DNA of 64,000 nucleotides, from positions 48,037,417-48,101,416 of the forward strand of contig JAOANR010000011.1 of the NCBI GenBank assembly GCA_030278955.1. Direction: 5' to 3'. The translations under genes were made by a program, and so were the position numbers. The notes under the pieces are model-generated. The model worked only from the letters and a program-made list of their open reading frames with translations. It did not search any database and had not been told where the DNA came from. The stretch comes from Hygrophila difformis (lineage: Eukaryota > Streptophyta > Magnoliopsida > Lamiales > Acanthaceae). This document shows, piece after piece, positions 33,838 through 46,060 of the stretch (position 1 is its first letter; each line of letters begins with the position of its first letter).

Positions 33838-33990
33838 TTTAAAGGGGAATGAGATTTGACCCCACTGGTCATCTCTCATGCATTCCAATCAGGTTCAATT
33901 CCCACCCGACCTGATCTCTCTCCACTTTATCCTTTTGTAATTTATGTTGTTTGGACTCCCACACATCTTTGCCGACACATAGGTGCCAAT
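33838..33990 (+). mobile_element. tRNA-derived SINE (family 1)
   Basis: A B-box-like GGTTCAATTCCCACC is followed by the family tail CCTTTTGTAATTTATGTTGT. The tail is the same as at 24050 (minus) and 43315. It lies next to the Stowaway remnant. Confidence 0.55.
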
Positions 33991-34777
33991 GTTTACCTAA
34001 AAAAAATTACTACTTTATAAATTTAAAGAATCAAAATGTATATTAAAGTTCTTAAAAAAATGAATACTTGGTTCAAACATTATCCATCAGTAATTTCATA
34101 GTAGTAATTTCGTTCAATGAATGAGCATTCTACCTGGTAAATAGCCATCAGTATTCAGTAAGCACATCAATTTTACTAATCCCTATAAAAGAAATCAAAG
34201 AAATTTAGGTCATCCGAGATTCAGGCGCCCCCATTTATTAATGTCGGCCTAAACGACCTTTAAACGTAGAGAAAATACCAGTCACTCCAAACCGCCGACA
34301 CCAGCTGAATCCCCACCGTCCATATCGCCTACCTCATAATTCCAACGGTATAGATTTACTCGTTTCCCCGCTCCCGGGACCTTCCTCTTTAATCAACCAA
34401 AGTCCTTGAATTTTAACCGTACGGAAATCAAATGCTCCCTTCAAGAAACTGATCAGATTATTGCTTAAATTCCAACCACAGTCACGGCGAAGATCTCATC
34501 TCTGAAACAACAAAAAATTTATACAGTACCAACAATTAATCCACTCCCAAAATGAAATCCACCATTTTTATCCTTTTGATCAGTTAGTTGAATTAATTAA
34601 TCGAAAATAGCTCATCAGGAAAACAGCAATCTTGCTGCTTCTCACCCAACTCGTATGAATCCCTCCCCCCATCAATTACACGCCTTCAATTTTGTAACCG
34701 AATTTTGGATTTGAGCTTAGCCCACTTCAATTCCCGCACCGAATTGAAGAACCCCATTTCTCGTTTCGCCTATTTTG

Positions 34778-34789
34778 ATGGAGAAATGA
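34778..34789 (+). promoter_or_regulatory. Three-codon uORF overlapping the GT14 start codon
   Basis: ATG GAG AAA TGA: the stop TGA shares two bases with the main ATG (AATGA at 34785-34789). Ribosomes that translate this mini-ORF terminate exactly on the main start, an arrangement that could tune initiation by reinitiation. A regulatory effect is inferred. Confidence 0.4.
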
Positions 34790-37366
34790 AGAAGCTCAAG
34801 AATTTCTACCAGCACTTGAGGAACCCTCAATCCATGGAGCGGAAATGGATCCTTCCGCTCGCCATTGGCTCCGTCGTTTCGCTTTCCCTGCTTTTCCTGA
34901 CCACCCTCAACTCCCCCGACGGCGCGCCACTCTTCCCGCTGCGGAGGTACTACTATTCAGCTTCCTCCGCCGCCGCCTCCATTTATGTTGAGTCCAAGCT
35001 GAAGCCGCTTCCGGTATCCGATTCGCCTCATCCGCCGCGATTCGCTTACTTGATCTCCGGATCCGCCGGCGATGGAAAGATGCTCCGCCGCACTCTCGAG
35101 GCGCTGTACCACCCGATCAATCAGTACGTCGTGCACCTCGACGCGGAGTCGTCCGCCGACGAGAGGCTCGATCTGCACAGTTACGTTACTGGTCATGCCG
35201 TTTTCAACAGGTTCCGGAATGTTAGAATGATTACCAAGGCTAATTTAGTTACCTACCGTGGGCCAACCATGGTCACCAACACACTGCACGCTGCTGCTAT
35301 TTTGTTGAAGGAAGGTGGAGATTGGGATTGGTTCATCAATCTAAGCGCATCGGATTATCCTCTGGTTACTCAAGATGGTAATACTTTGGGGGGTTTTGTT
35401 TACATTTGAATTTGGAAATCAATAGAGTCTGTGTTGTTGATTTTGTTCACTTGCAAATTTGATATGCGTCAGATCTGCTGCATACGTTTTCATACTTGCC
35501 GCGGGATCTTAATTTCATTGATCATACAAGTGACATTGGCTGGAAGGAGTAAGCGAGCTTTACATGAGCAGATTAGTGTGATTTGTTAGGGAATTGTGTA
35601 ATTGGAATTTGATGAATCCTTTGATGCTGCATTTGGTTAGGTTTCAGAGGGCAAAACCTATTATCATTGATCCGGGATTGTATATGACGAAAAAGGCCGA
35701 TGTTTTTTGGATTACTCAGCGGAGAAGTGTGCCAACTGCATTTAAACTCTTCACAGGTGCGTTGATTATGGCATATTGATGATTTGGTGTTGCTTTTCCT
35801 TAATATGGATCGATTTGTTTACAACTAGTGCTGAATTGACTGAGTGAAGTTTTTACTTAGTGTGGAAGATCTCTTGGGAATTTGGTAAGGTTGATCTAAC
35901 CTTTTCCTATGCTGTCTGAGTTCTCCATTTTGGGGAAATCTAATCATGCAAGATAGGTATCTTAAAGGTGTCAGGAGTGGGAGTATTTTGCTAAGTCAGT
36001 TTTAACTTTTAGCCAAATGTTTAATGCCTTCCAAATGAAGGGAGAACTTGATGTAGAATGATTCTAGTATGTTGAATTAGAATTCTTGTTTAATGTGTTA
36101 GGTAAGTGCACTGTTAGTTATAAATCTTCTTACCGAATTAAATATTTTGAACCAGGATTCTGTGCTAATGGACAATGTAAATTCATCAAGTTGGTTATCC
36201 CCCTTTCTGGGAATTGTTTATTGAAACAGGAGCTGGGGAGCTTTGCATGACTCCATAATCTCTGAGCTCAAGGAAATACTATATATTTGAAAAGGAATGA
36301 GTTGAGCTGGTTGCATTCGTTTAGTTTTGTCTAGTTAAGCTTGTTAAGGGGTTCTTATCGTAATTTCTTAATTTACTTTTAGCAACCAGCATTTGGTTAG
36401 ACAAAGTATACTCGAATAAACTCTGGTCAGGTTCGGTCTCTCTCAAGCCTGACTAGTTTGTGCTTAACTAGCGCCAGGTTTGGGCTTGGTTAAGTTCTCA
36501 TTTGACTTCGTGGTGAGGCTCGTTTAAGGTTTGAGTTGAGCTTGAAAATCAGATGGCTCGATTAATTTGGTTAACAGTAATATAGTTTTGGTCTCAATTG
36601 ATATACTTACCTTCGATTCTGTACACAAGAATGGCCGGAATTCTATTTTTCTCGTTACTAGTTGTGTGTTAGTGTTACCATTCTAAATTAACCACTCTTC
36701 TTGAGTATAATAAATTCATAAGTTAATCTATGAAACTCAGTTGCAAATGTATAAAAACAAAATTAAAAAATGAACCAACATAAAATTCAATTGACATTTG
36801 GTTCTGGAATCACCTGAATATGTTTTGACATATCTAGTCTTTTCCTTACAGGATCTGCTTGGATGGCTCTCTCAAGACCGTTCATCGACTACTGTATATG
36901 GGGATGGGACAACTTACCCCGAACTATCCTCATGTACTACGCCAACTTCCTATCCTCCCCGGAAGGCTACTTCCACACTGTCATCTGCAATGCTCCCGAG
37001 TTTCAAAACACCACTGTGAACAGCGATCTGCACTTCATATCATGGGATAACCCTCCGAAGCAACATCCACACTACCTCACTATTGACGACATGAAAAGAA
37101 TGGTAGACAGCAATGCACCGTTTGCCAGAAAGTTCCACCACGATGACCCGGTGCTGGACAGGATTGACTCAGAGCTTCTATTTCGTGGTCAAGGGATGCT
37201 CGTCCCAGGTGGGTGGTGTGTGGGTAGTCGTGAAAATGGGACGGACCCTTGTTCTGTTGTGGGTAACACAACGGCCATCAATCCTACATCCGGCGCCAAG
37301 AGATTGGAAAGCCTTGTAAGCTTTCTTTTATCGGATAGTAACTTTAAACCACGACAGTGCAAATAG
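34786..37366 (+). CDS. GT14 beta-glucuronosyltransferase (core-2/I-branching family, GlcAT14-like)
   Basis: There are four exons: 34786-35377, 35473-35548, 35641-35756 and 36852-37366. Junctions and phases are consistent, giving 432 residues. MKKLKNFYQHLRNPQSMERK is followed by a single membrane anchor (about residues 22-42), a type II Golgi layout. The Branch domain begins at PPRFAYLISGSAGDGKMLRR (about 83). It contains the family block DWFINLSASDYPLVTQD and, in exon 2, LPRDLNFIDHTSDIGWKE, and ends at the usual LLSDSNFKPRQCK. Characterised plant members add glucuronic acid to the galactan of arabinogalactan proteins. Intron 3 (1,095 bases) carries repetitive text near 36420-36560 but no full transposon. 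Confidence 0.93.
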
Positions 37367-39564
37367 CAGATCTTGTCCTGGATCGCCACTCTGCAGTTTG
37401 CGGTGCCATTTCCATGGAAGGGACTGAAGAGCCTATTATTAAACATCGGTCGGGAAACTTCCCCTAGAATTTGATGGGATTTCACAAGTTTCAGCTCCAA
37501 GGTACTATGGTGCAAGCTGAGTTCCCCTGATCTGGTCTATAACCATTTTGACATGCCATTACCAGTTAGCATCTTCCTGTATGAGAGTAGAGTAGCGAAT
37601 GGTGCTGCGCTTGAGGTGAGATATTACACGACGGGATTTTTTATATTTGCGTTGCAACTCGGTCTGATCTGTTGTAACATGCATCTAGTATCACATTCTC
37701 CTGCTATATAAATATATCATTCATTACATATAGTACATCAGATTTACCGCTTTGCATCTTCCTATAGATATGCCTGCAATCAATCAACATACTTCAAATC
37801 TCCTGCATATGATTGATCTATGTTTGCATTGCCTTCATTTTTTCTGTCATTTGGTTGCACAGTTGAACTTATACATGATGTTTCCTATTTGAAATGGATA
37901 GAGTGTTGTTGAAATTCAAAAGACATTTAACAGCAAATCAGCAATGCATAAATTCACCTATATTTCTAGAAATTCTAAAACTTATTGTTGAAATTTGGGA
38001 TTTCAACAATAACAACTGAAATTTCAACATCCGTACATGCTGGACTACTGCATGCTGTTCGACACACCGTCCGTCCTAGTATGTTGGATCGCAGTTTTTG
38101 GGCAGATTCAAGGAGAAAGGAAAGGAGGGGGAGAAGAATATAGTGTTCGGAAACTAAATGTGGAAGGGAAATGAAACGGACACAACACAATTTTGATATC
38201 AAACATGTGTCCAAAATTGGACAAGAATGGACTGTTCCTTCCTTTTCTCTCATTGATTCTCAAATATTAACAACCTAATGGGCGGCAGATCATAGTTTTC
38301 CTCAACAATTAGTGGATCATAGAACAGACAGGAAAAAGGATAAAGTCACAATTCACAGGTGTTCTTCTATCTGCAAAAAATATTGATAAAAGTCAACTGT
38401 TCAAATTAGAGCTCTCTCTTCTACCCACAAGAACACTAGATCATTCTCCTGAAACTTCAAATTTAGTACTGAATAGACAGAAAGAGAGATCTTGTTCAGA
38501 TAGTTGCAGAACATACCTTCAATGTGCAGTCTCTTCGTCTTCAATTCAGACATCCTCCTGAGAAGTTGAAAACCTGGTAAGAGAAAAGAAAGAAACTGGA
38601 GGGGCTTCGGTCCAGGGGAGATGAGGGTCAAGTTCTTCAATCCGTCAGGCCTCAATCCTCATCTCTCCTGCGACTAAAGCCCCTTCTCCGTTCTTCAATT
38701 ATGTGACCGAAATGCCAGAGCTACTTCTGTCCTAATAATATACTGTACATATATATTTCTACAGGACCCATCTTGATTTTCTTGCAAGGCAGCATCAGAG
38801 GAAGGCCCTAACCTGGCTTCACCAGTTTTTCTCTCTAATTAAGTACTTCCCCACTTGATCATATCTCTCTTACAGCTGTTTCTCTACTGACATTATCTCA
38901 GTTAAGAAGTGGACTCACCTTAACTTAAGACACAAACACAGAAACGTGATCTGGTCCCCGGATTTCCAGGGCATGGCCGGGGCTTCGCCTCCTAAGATAA
39001 TTGCCACTTGCTGCTTGCACTTTAGGAGCAAGTGCCAATCTTCCCGGCGAGGCATTGCCTGTCGCCCTGTTTTTTTTCTTCATTGTGCATTTTTTGTCAT
39101 ACCTTTTGGCCTTTGGGCTTCTACTTCTTATATAGATACATATATATGTACTATTATACTAAAACAGGTCAACTTGTATTTTACCAAACTCTACATGGGT
39201 GCTTAATAATCTGGAATTGAAGCTTCACACTAACAGTCATGTGATCTGTTTTTTCACATCAGTTTTTTTTTATTTTTTTTTAATTTTTTTAATATATATT
39301 TTTTTTATTCCAGTTTGGGAACTTAGGTTTTGGAGATTTGCCAAGAATTGACATTAGCATATCATTAATGCGGATAATCCAATTTCCCATTATAGCCACG
39401 TGATCGATGGATTGTTTCAAATGTGACTTTGAATTGAAGCTGTCATTATACATTATTGTTACAACAGTACAAGAATAGTTGATTTCATATCTACATCAAG
39501 ATATATAGTTGTAAACTTATGTAGTTGTAAACTTGCAATGTAACATTGTAGTAACTGAGCCAAA
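37367..39564. other. Intergenic stretch between GT14 and the thaumatin-like gene
   Basis: The first few hundred bases are the GT14 3' UTR. The remainder has scattered short frames without family resemblance. A moderately GC-rich block (about 38945-39075, with CTTCGCCTCC and GAGCAAGTGCCAATC) is not recognised. Confidence 0.5.
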
Positions 39565-40556
39565 TTATTCAGACAAGATAATCAAATCAGAAATCTGATC
39601 GCCAGCCTCGCCCCATTTCTGCGGACAGAACGTCACGAGGAACTCATCGGCTACACATTTCACCAACGGGGGAGGCTTATCGAAGGCGTAGCTGAAGTAC
39701 GAAGGACACGAATCTTTAAACACCTTGGAATAGACCGTGGGCTGGCATTTCTCCGGGCTGCCATATGCATTCCTGCAGCAAAACGAGTCATGGTTGAACG
39801 CCAAGCAGGCGCTCTTGCACGCCACAACATCGCCTTTTCGGTTCAAAACCTGGAGCTCCGCCGGGCAACTTGCCATGAAAAGTTAAAAAAAACAATGTGA
39901 TTAACGTACATCAACTATGATGATCCAAAAAAAAAAAAAAAAAAAAATTGACATACATACCTTGCCTTCAAGTCCTTTAGGCAGCCTCCAATGTGGCATC
40001 CCTTGTCGTCGGGGGAGGTTGTCTGGACCTGGACAGGGAGGTTATATCCATCAACGACGCTGACATCGTAGAAGCTGGGTTTGCCGCCTGATTGCAATGA
40101 GAATTCGACCAATGTGGCTGGAGGCACGCCTATGACTCCATTGCACTCCACTCTTCCATCACAGTCGCCTGTTTCGCAGACGGGGTTGTGATTTCCTGAA
40201 TCGAAATCACAACCCGTTCGTGCCCAAATTCGGCCTGACCAGTCCCCTGGAGCCTGAAACCTCCGGGTTTTTCCGGGAGGGAGGTAGAATCCACCGTTGG
40301 CCACCACAGGGTGCCCCTGGTTCGAAGCTGTCGCCGGCCAGATTGGAAAGGGGCATTTGTTTCTTACATAGAATGTACATGCCTGGATTTGAAATTTCCC
40401 TGAAAAATTAAAATGTTCAAGCCTCAGATCACATTCAAGAACATTTTTTTTCCCCCCTTTCAAAAATTGAAATCAGGAAGTACTACCTGGTGAGAGGAAA
40501 AGGCAGAAGAAGGCAAGGAAGGAAAATAGTGATTTCCCTGGAAATGTAATATTCAT
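39565..40556 (-). CDS. Thaumatin-like protein (PR-5 family)
   Basis: There are three exons on the minus strand: 40556-40487, 40399-39961 and 39868-39565. Phases match, giving 270 residues. The start at 40556 opens a hydrophobic signal peptide (KSLFSFLAFFCLFL); an upstream in-frame ATG would lengthen it and is less likely. The mature part begins near CTFYVRNKCPFPIW. It carries the thaumatin signature region NPVCETGDCDGRVEC and ends at the family's last Cys (VTFCPQ) plus a short tail. The 16 conserved cysteines are present, plus one extra Cys at the mature N-terminus. Family members are secreted or vacuolar; many are induced by pathogens and some bind or cleave beta-glucan. A 20-base A-run lies in intron 2. 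Confidence 0.93.
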
Positions 40557-40873
40557 GGTGCCTGGAATTAGTCGATCAGTTGTCATGTTTGGTAGCGATG
40601 CTGCAATACATTTATATATGTTAGAACAAAGCAAATGCTTGAGCCCATTGGAATGCATTTCTTTGATTCCACTTCAAGTTTTGAGGTTAAAAATTCTTCA
40701 AGTCTAAGAAATTAATGAGGCTGTGTTTAAAGGTGAAATCTGAGCATGAACATCAAATCCAGACCAGTAGTTTGGGTGAGATTAAGAGTCTACAAAACAA
40801 AGCCAATTGTCTTTGTTTCAAGTGTTGCTTCTTACCTTAGGCTTTGTTTGGTAGTAGTGTAGAGCATAATAAT

Positions 40874-41615
40874 TAGGGGTGTTAACGAGTCGAACTGAGA
40901 CCGAATACCGGTAAGCTCGGCTTGAGCTCGTAAGAATTCGAGCTGAGCTTTGACCGAACTACTTCGATATATTATTAGTAAAATAAAATAAGATATCCCG
41001 CTAAAATCAAGAATTCTCCAAGATTTCCTCCCTGATCTCCTCCGATGAACTGTTATGTTTATCGTACAGATTAGAAATGAAGGATCATAAACGGCGTTAG
41101 TTTTATTTGTGCCCGAGCCTGCGAGCTTCTATGGGATCCACTAGCACTGCTCCTAGTAATTCCAAACCAACAGGACCCCGCCCCCTTGTACAAGTGATAT
41201 GGTGCGCCGCCCCGGCGGACAAGGGCTTTTTATTCATGTTACCCCCGAACCAGTCGGGACGATCTCGATGTTTTCGACCCTGCCAATCCCCCCGCTGTCT
41301 ACCCAACTACAATCTATGTCACCACAACAAATTTGACCCCCTCCCCCCCCCCGCTCCACACCCCAGTCCACACAACACCACCCCCCCCCCCTAATGCGAC
41401 ACACTACTAATGCATAATTTATATAAATTACTTCTATTTTTACTAATAGATTATGAGCCTGTTCGCGAGCTTTTCGAGCCGAACTCAAAGGTGTTCGGCT
41501 TGGTTTGTAAATTATTCGAGTCGAACTCGAACTCGAGTCGAGCCTATTCTAATCGAATTTTGACCGAACCGAGCTCGAACTGTTCGCGAACTACCCTGAC
41601 TCATTAACACCGCTA
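40874..41615. mobile_element. hAT-like non-autonomous element with unusual GC-rich cargo
   Basis: TAGGGGTGTTAACGAGTCG on the left and GACTCATTAACACCGCTA on the right form inverted ends. GAGCATA occurs on both flanks, though offset by a few bases on the left. Subterminal regions are dense in short repeats (CGAGCT, TTCGAG, CGAACTCGA), typical of hAT transposase-binding arrays. The middle (about 41105-41400) is GC-rich, with poly-C tracts and a reading beginning MGSTSTAPSNSKPTGPRP. No transposase is present. Confidence 0.55.
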
Positions 41616-41746
41616 GAGCATATGCATATACTCTAAGCAAAATGATAAATTGACCCGTTGTGAATCCAGTACACGTGACATTAGGGTATTAATATATTTA
41701 TTTATATTTTATTATAAATAATTATATATACAAGTATTATTTAATA

Positions 41747-42006
41747 CTCTCTCCGTTATCCAATAAATGGAACATTTGGAAAATCAACACTATTCATAGG
41801 CATGCTTTAATTTAAAGTTTTATCATAGTTATACAAGTTAAAATATAGCCAAGTGAGATCTTGTTAGATTCGTCTCGTCGAGTAGTTTTTAAATATCGAA
41901 CTTTTAGAATTTATACTTATACCGAAATTGAGTTATTAATCGCTTAAAATGTGCATTGGACTGCGTGCATAGTGGGTCAGTTTCAATTTTTTGAAAACGG
42001 AGGGAG
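41747..42006. mobile_element. Stowaway MITE (260 bp)
   Basis: CTCTCTCCGTTATCC ... GAAAACGGAGGGAG is flanked by TA on both sides. The interior (AATGGAACATTTGG, AGATCTTGTTAGATTCGTCTC) defines a family distinct from the copies at 5660 and 32034. Confidence 0.85.
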
Positions 42007-42312
42007 TATACGAGAGATTGACAATTCCATGAGTCACTCAATCATCCAATACATAAATAAATGATTAGCTAGCAAAGCAACCTTAATGGGTTAATATTTT
42101 TGTATTTATTTGATGAATGGATGATTTTGTTGAAAAAGTCCCTTGTCCCATTTAATACAAGAATCTTCACCTTCTTGTATGCATGTAGTCGAGACACGTG
42201 AGTCGTGCAAATATGCAATTATATTTGTCACCATTATTTTTTGTTATGTCACCTTTATTTCACTTAATTAGTTTAATTTGTTTCTTGTTTTTGCAGGCTC
42301 AAAATTGTCACC

Positions 42313-42692
42313 AAAAACCAACATCAGTTGACTTGAGTGGATTGAAGCTCTAGTTGGTTAAGCAAGGTCTCAGGTTTGAGCCTTGAATATGCAAAAACTG
42401 CTTTGGGTGAGACGCCATGAATTGCCCATGCAGATCCTCGAGGGATTAGTCTTAGGTCCAAGGTGGCCTGAGATACCCGGTAATTCACCAAAAAAAAAGT
42501 TACCAAAAAACCAACAGCAATTGACTTGAGTAGATTGAGGCTCTAGTTGCTTAAGCAATGTCTCGAGTTCGAGCTTTGTGTATGCAAAAAACTGCTTTGG
42601 GAGAGGCGTTTTTCATTGCTCATACAGATTCTCGAGGGATTAGTCTTAGGTCAAATGTGACATGGGGATACCCGGTAATTCACCAAAAATTG
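42313..42692 (+). mobile_element. Tandem pair of tRNA-derived SINEs
   Basis: Two units of about 180 bases (42313-42495, 42505-42692) each hold an A-box-like GCTCTAGTTGSTTAAGCAA and a B-box-like GGTTTGAGCC or AGTTCGAGC. Both continue with CAAAAACTGCTTTGGG, TCGAGGGATTAGTCTTAGGTC and GATACCCGGTAATTCACCAAAAA. The two differ at many bases, so the duplication is not recent. Confidence 0.75.
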
Positions 42693-43314
42693 TCACCAAA
42701 AAAATTGCCCAAATGAACAACTTTTATTACTCTATATTTTTGGATCAAATTTATCTTCTAAAATAATTCTCAAACGAGTTATGAAAATAAAAATAGAATG
42801 CCCCCTTCATCTAACACACATAATAGTTTCGCGTATTTAACAATGATTAGATAAACATTCACCAAATCACTATATATATAGTGAAAACAATCGTACAAAG
42901 CATGAAAGCAATATCCATAAGATTAGTATAGTTAAGTTCACGATTATGTTAATTTTTTGACAGTTTATCTCCATCAATTATAACTCATAACTTATACCAT
43001 CATTTATAGTAACTGCAGAAATTGATTTGAAGGAAATTTAATTATTCAATATCCATTAATATTTTTAATAGAATAGTTTATTCTTTTTTTTAAAAAAAAT
43101 AGTAATACTATATAACACCGAAATTTATAACTTGAAAAATATAACTACAACCTTCCTAGATAACAAACCTTTAAATAAATAGTACTACTTCAGTATTCTA
43201 CTTTAACAAATGTAGAATGGAAAGGTAAAAAAAGAAAATTAGTCGAAAATGCATCAAACCAATTTTGTATTATGTTATATTGAGAAAGTTCTTATTAAAT
43301 GGAAGTATAGAAGG

Positions 43315-43445
43315 GGTTGGGGACTTACCACCAAGTGGTAAGTCCCCAACTATCAATATATTCAATATATAAGTTGGGGTTTGAATTTTCACCCGGTCTC
43401 TATCAATTTTGTTTGTTCCCTTTGTAATTTATGTGGCATGGAATG
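43315..43445 (+). mobile_element. tRNA-derived SINE (family 1)
   Basis: The hairpin GTTGGGGACTTACCACCAAGTGGTAAGTCCCCAAC forms the head. A B-box-like GGGGTTTGAATTTTC follows, then the tail CCCTTTGTAATTTATGTGGCATGG. It pairs closely with the minus-strand copy at 24050. Confidence 0.6.
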
Positions 43446-43513
43446 AAGGAAAAAATCATTAATAGGAATAATTCATTGAGCCAAAATTGTAAACTATATA
43501 TTCCGTATTTATT

Positions 43514-43771
43514 GACCCTGTCTGGGAATTAGTTGTTAGCTGTTAACTGATTTTGTGAGTAATAATTAGTTAAAATAAGCTGTTTGATAATTTTGGGACT
43601 GACCTTTTGCCTAGAATAAGCTAAAATCCAAAATATTGTTATTTGCAGCGGTTTCAAAAAGAGCTGATTGAACACTATTTTAAGTTATTTTATCTTTTTA
43701 AATAAGCTATTTTATCTCATATTGTGAGACAAATTAGCTGATTGGATTTAGCTGTTTTGCCAAACAGGGTC
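43514..43771. mobile_element. MITE with GACCCTGTYTGG ends (258 bp)
   Basis: GACCCTGTCTGGG ... CCAAACAGGGTC are inverted, with ATT immediately outside both ends (43511-43513 and 43772-43774). The interior is AT-rich and full of AGCTGATT/AAGCTA words. There is no coding sequence. Confidence 0.7.
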
Positions 43772-44563
43772 ATTATCATTTATCTTATCAGTAATAGCGT
43801 TTTGGACTTTTGGTGACAACATATTAGTACTGATTATATAGAAGAAAAAATATTGGTAAAATATACTTCTATTTGTATGTAAGAATAAATTAAAAATTAA
43901 GTGGGTTACAATTTGAATAGGTTTGTTCATCAAAAAAAAAAAATTGAATAGGTTTGTGAATCACGTATAGGAAACATTTAATTTTTGATCACTAATTAAG
44001 TTTTCTTAAATGATTAATGCATTTTGGAATTTGGACCGGATGGGTATCTATAATAAATTGGGGGAAAATACTATACATTGACCAGTCAGTCCGACGGTGT
44101 CGTATGCATGACTCAGTGGGCCCCGCATTTAAATTTTTGTCGCTTAGCTGTTCCCGTTAAGACAGTCCTCCTGCAAATACAAATAGCAAAGTATTACCAA
44201 AATCCCCAATTCCCAATTCACACCAAACCCTAATCAGTCGGCTTCCCAAAATGCACATCAAATTCCAAATCCTCCCCCACATCCCCCAAACATAAAAATT
44301 TCAAATTTTGAAAAATTCCCCATTTCCATTTCCATCTTAATAATTAACTCCTCCTAAATAATAATGCTACCCCTCAATCGGTGCGGCGCCCGCATCTTTC
44401 TCGCTTTTTCTTTGACCGCCTCGGCGTCTGCTCTCATAATTTCCCAAAACCCCATTTTGAGTTTTGACTCCCCTTTTCCCTCCCTTTCCACTCCTCGCCC
44501 CCTAGCCTTTATAGCCAACCCTTTCAGAGGGTTCTTTCTCATTTTCCACTCCAAACTCCAATC

Positions 44564-44890
44564 ATGGGCAAGCCCTCAGAGGGTGGTGTTAGGAGCGACC
44601 CAATTTCGCCCCAAATCAGTTTCCATGACCTCAGCATCGATAATAGCCCCAGCATTGATTTCGGCTCTTCCAGGGTTACCGGATCCGACATCACTAGTGT
44701 AGGCAGCAGCAAAATTAGCGAGGAGGGTTTCGTCGACAAGCGAGTGGATAATAATAATGATGTAAAGATTGAGTCTTTGAACAGTGGTTGTTCCAGTTCG
44801 GTTAGTTATTACGGCAATGGCACAGGAGAAGCTGTAACGGAGCCCAGTTCGAGGCCGAGTTCCTGCCCTTCCAAGCCTCATAAAGGGAAC
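44564..44890 (+). pseudogene. D6PK-like AGC VIII kinase, exon 1 5' part (interrupted)
   Basis: Codons 1-109 of a kinase whose remainder continues in the same frame at 54909. The N-terminal part is Ser-rich and low in predicted structure, ending PSSRPSSCPSKPHKGN. The motif KPHK.N just before the catalytic domain is characteristic of D6PK-type AGC1 kinases. At 44891 the frame runs into a Copia LTR and terminates within about 15 codons. A typical plant promoter region lies upstream. With the insertion present, only a short non-catalytic peptide could be made. Confidence 0.9.
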
Positions 44891-44923
44891 TGTGAAGTGG
44901 GCATCCAAATCCATTGGAGAAAA

Positions 44924-46060
44924 TGGAGCTATTAATTAAATAATAAAGAGAACACCAAGATTTAACGAGGTTCGGCACAAATATGCCTACGTCCTCCGGG
45001 CCCCACCGAACTATTATTTCACTATGAAATGAAATAATATTACAAAAAGGTTATAGGAAATAATCCTATACCACAAAACACTCTCAACGAGAAACACTCA
45101 TAAAGGCTAAAAACTACAATAGGAGAAGAGAGAATACCAATTGTTGATCGACGTTTATCCAGATCTCCTGCATAATCTGAATCACAGTACCCAACTATAT
45201 GCTGACCAGTAACATTAGTCTTCTCAAATATCAACCCAATATCTAAGGTTTTCAAGATATACCTTAGAATCCATTTCACGGCTTGCCAATGATCTTTACT
45301 CTTCTCGTCGAGATTCAATAAATCGGTGACCAAAGAATCGAATCTTGTTATGTGTTCATTCATCGTGGTACCGGGCAAATACTGGAATCGATACAGCTTC
45401 GTCTTCATGTAGAGCTTGTTTTCCGTGCTCTTTTTCATGAATTTATCTTCCAGTTCTTTCCACAGTCTGTGCGCCATCGTCTCTCTCATAAGCGGATACT
45501 TCTGCTCCTTTGAGAGACATAGCCGAATTGTACCACTCGCAAGACGGTTGATCCTCGTCCAGTCTTTATCATCAACACCATCTGGTTTGGTTTCTACAAG
45601 TGCCCCATCCAGCTCCTGCTGGTACAAGATGTCCAACACCTCGCACTGCCACATACCAAAATTATTGGTACCGTCGAATTTTTCGACGTCAAATTTGGCA
45701 TTTGAAACCATCGTCCGTGATGACGATGTCACCAACGGCTTCGAATCTGAAGTTGACGTTTCACCGGACCTATCCGCCATTTCTGCTTCAAAGTTTAATT
45801 AATAGCTCACAAACGGTAGCTCAACCGAGATGCTTTTCTGATGTGGAAGATCAGCTTAGCTGCGACCACAGAGCATACTATGCAACCAAGGCTCTGATAC
45901 CAATTGTTGTGGAATAATGGAGCTATTAATTAAATAATAAAGAGAACACCAAGATTTAACGAGGTTCGGCACAAATATGCCTACGTCCTCCGGGCCCCAC
46001 CGAACTATTATTTCACTATGAAATGAAATAATATTACAAAAAGGTTATAGGAAATAATCC
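44924..46060 (-). mobile_element. Inverted, internally deleted Copia mini-element
   Basis: Read on the minus strand: U5-side LTR piece (46060-45906), primer-binding site (45903-45892), leader, and gag from ATG 45780 to ...LLNLDEK (about 45303). It then jumps to the RNase H region (KDHWQAVKWILRYILKTLDI) to about 45147, and jumps again through a short AATTGGTAT piece into a second LTR part down to 44924. The joined reading stays open for 246 codons, but lacks protease, integrase and RT. The junction with the forward LTR start at about 44924-44930 shares AATGGAG, a microhomology typical of template switching. Confidence 0.85.

Noticed and set aside
38945..39206. GC-richer frame between the GT14 and thaumatin-like genes
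   Set aside because: No family resemblance and a low-complexity C-terminal part; recorded only as unrecognised sequence.
42313..42692. tRNA-like A and B boxes suggesting tandem tRNA genes
   Set aside because: Spacing and the long shared non-tRNA tails fit SINEs, not mature tRNA.
44364..44702. Alternative 112-codon frame overlapping the kinase start
   Set aside because: It overlaps the kinase N-terminus in another frame; the kinase frame continues into a clear catalytic domain.
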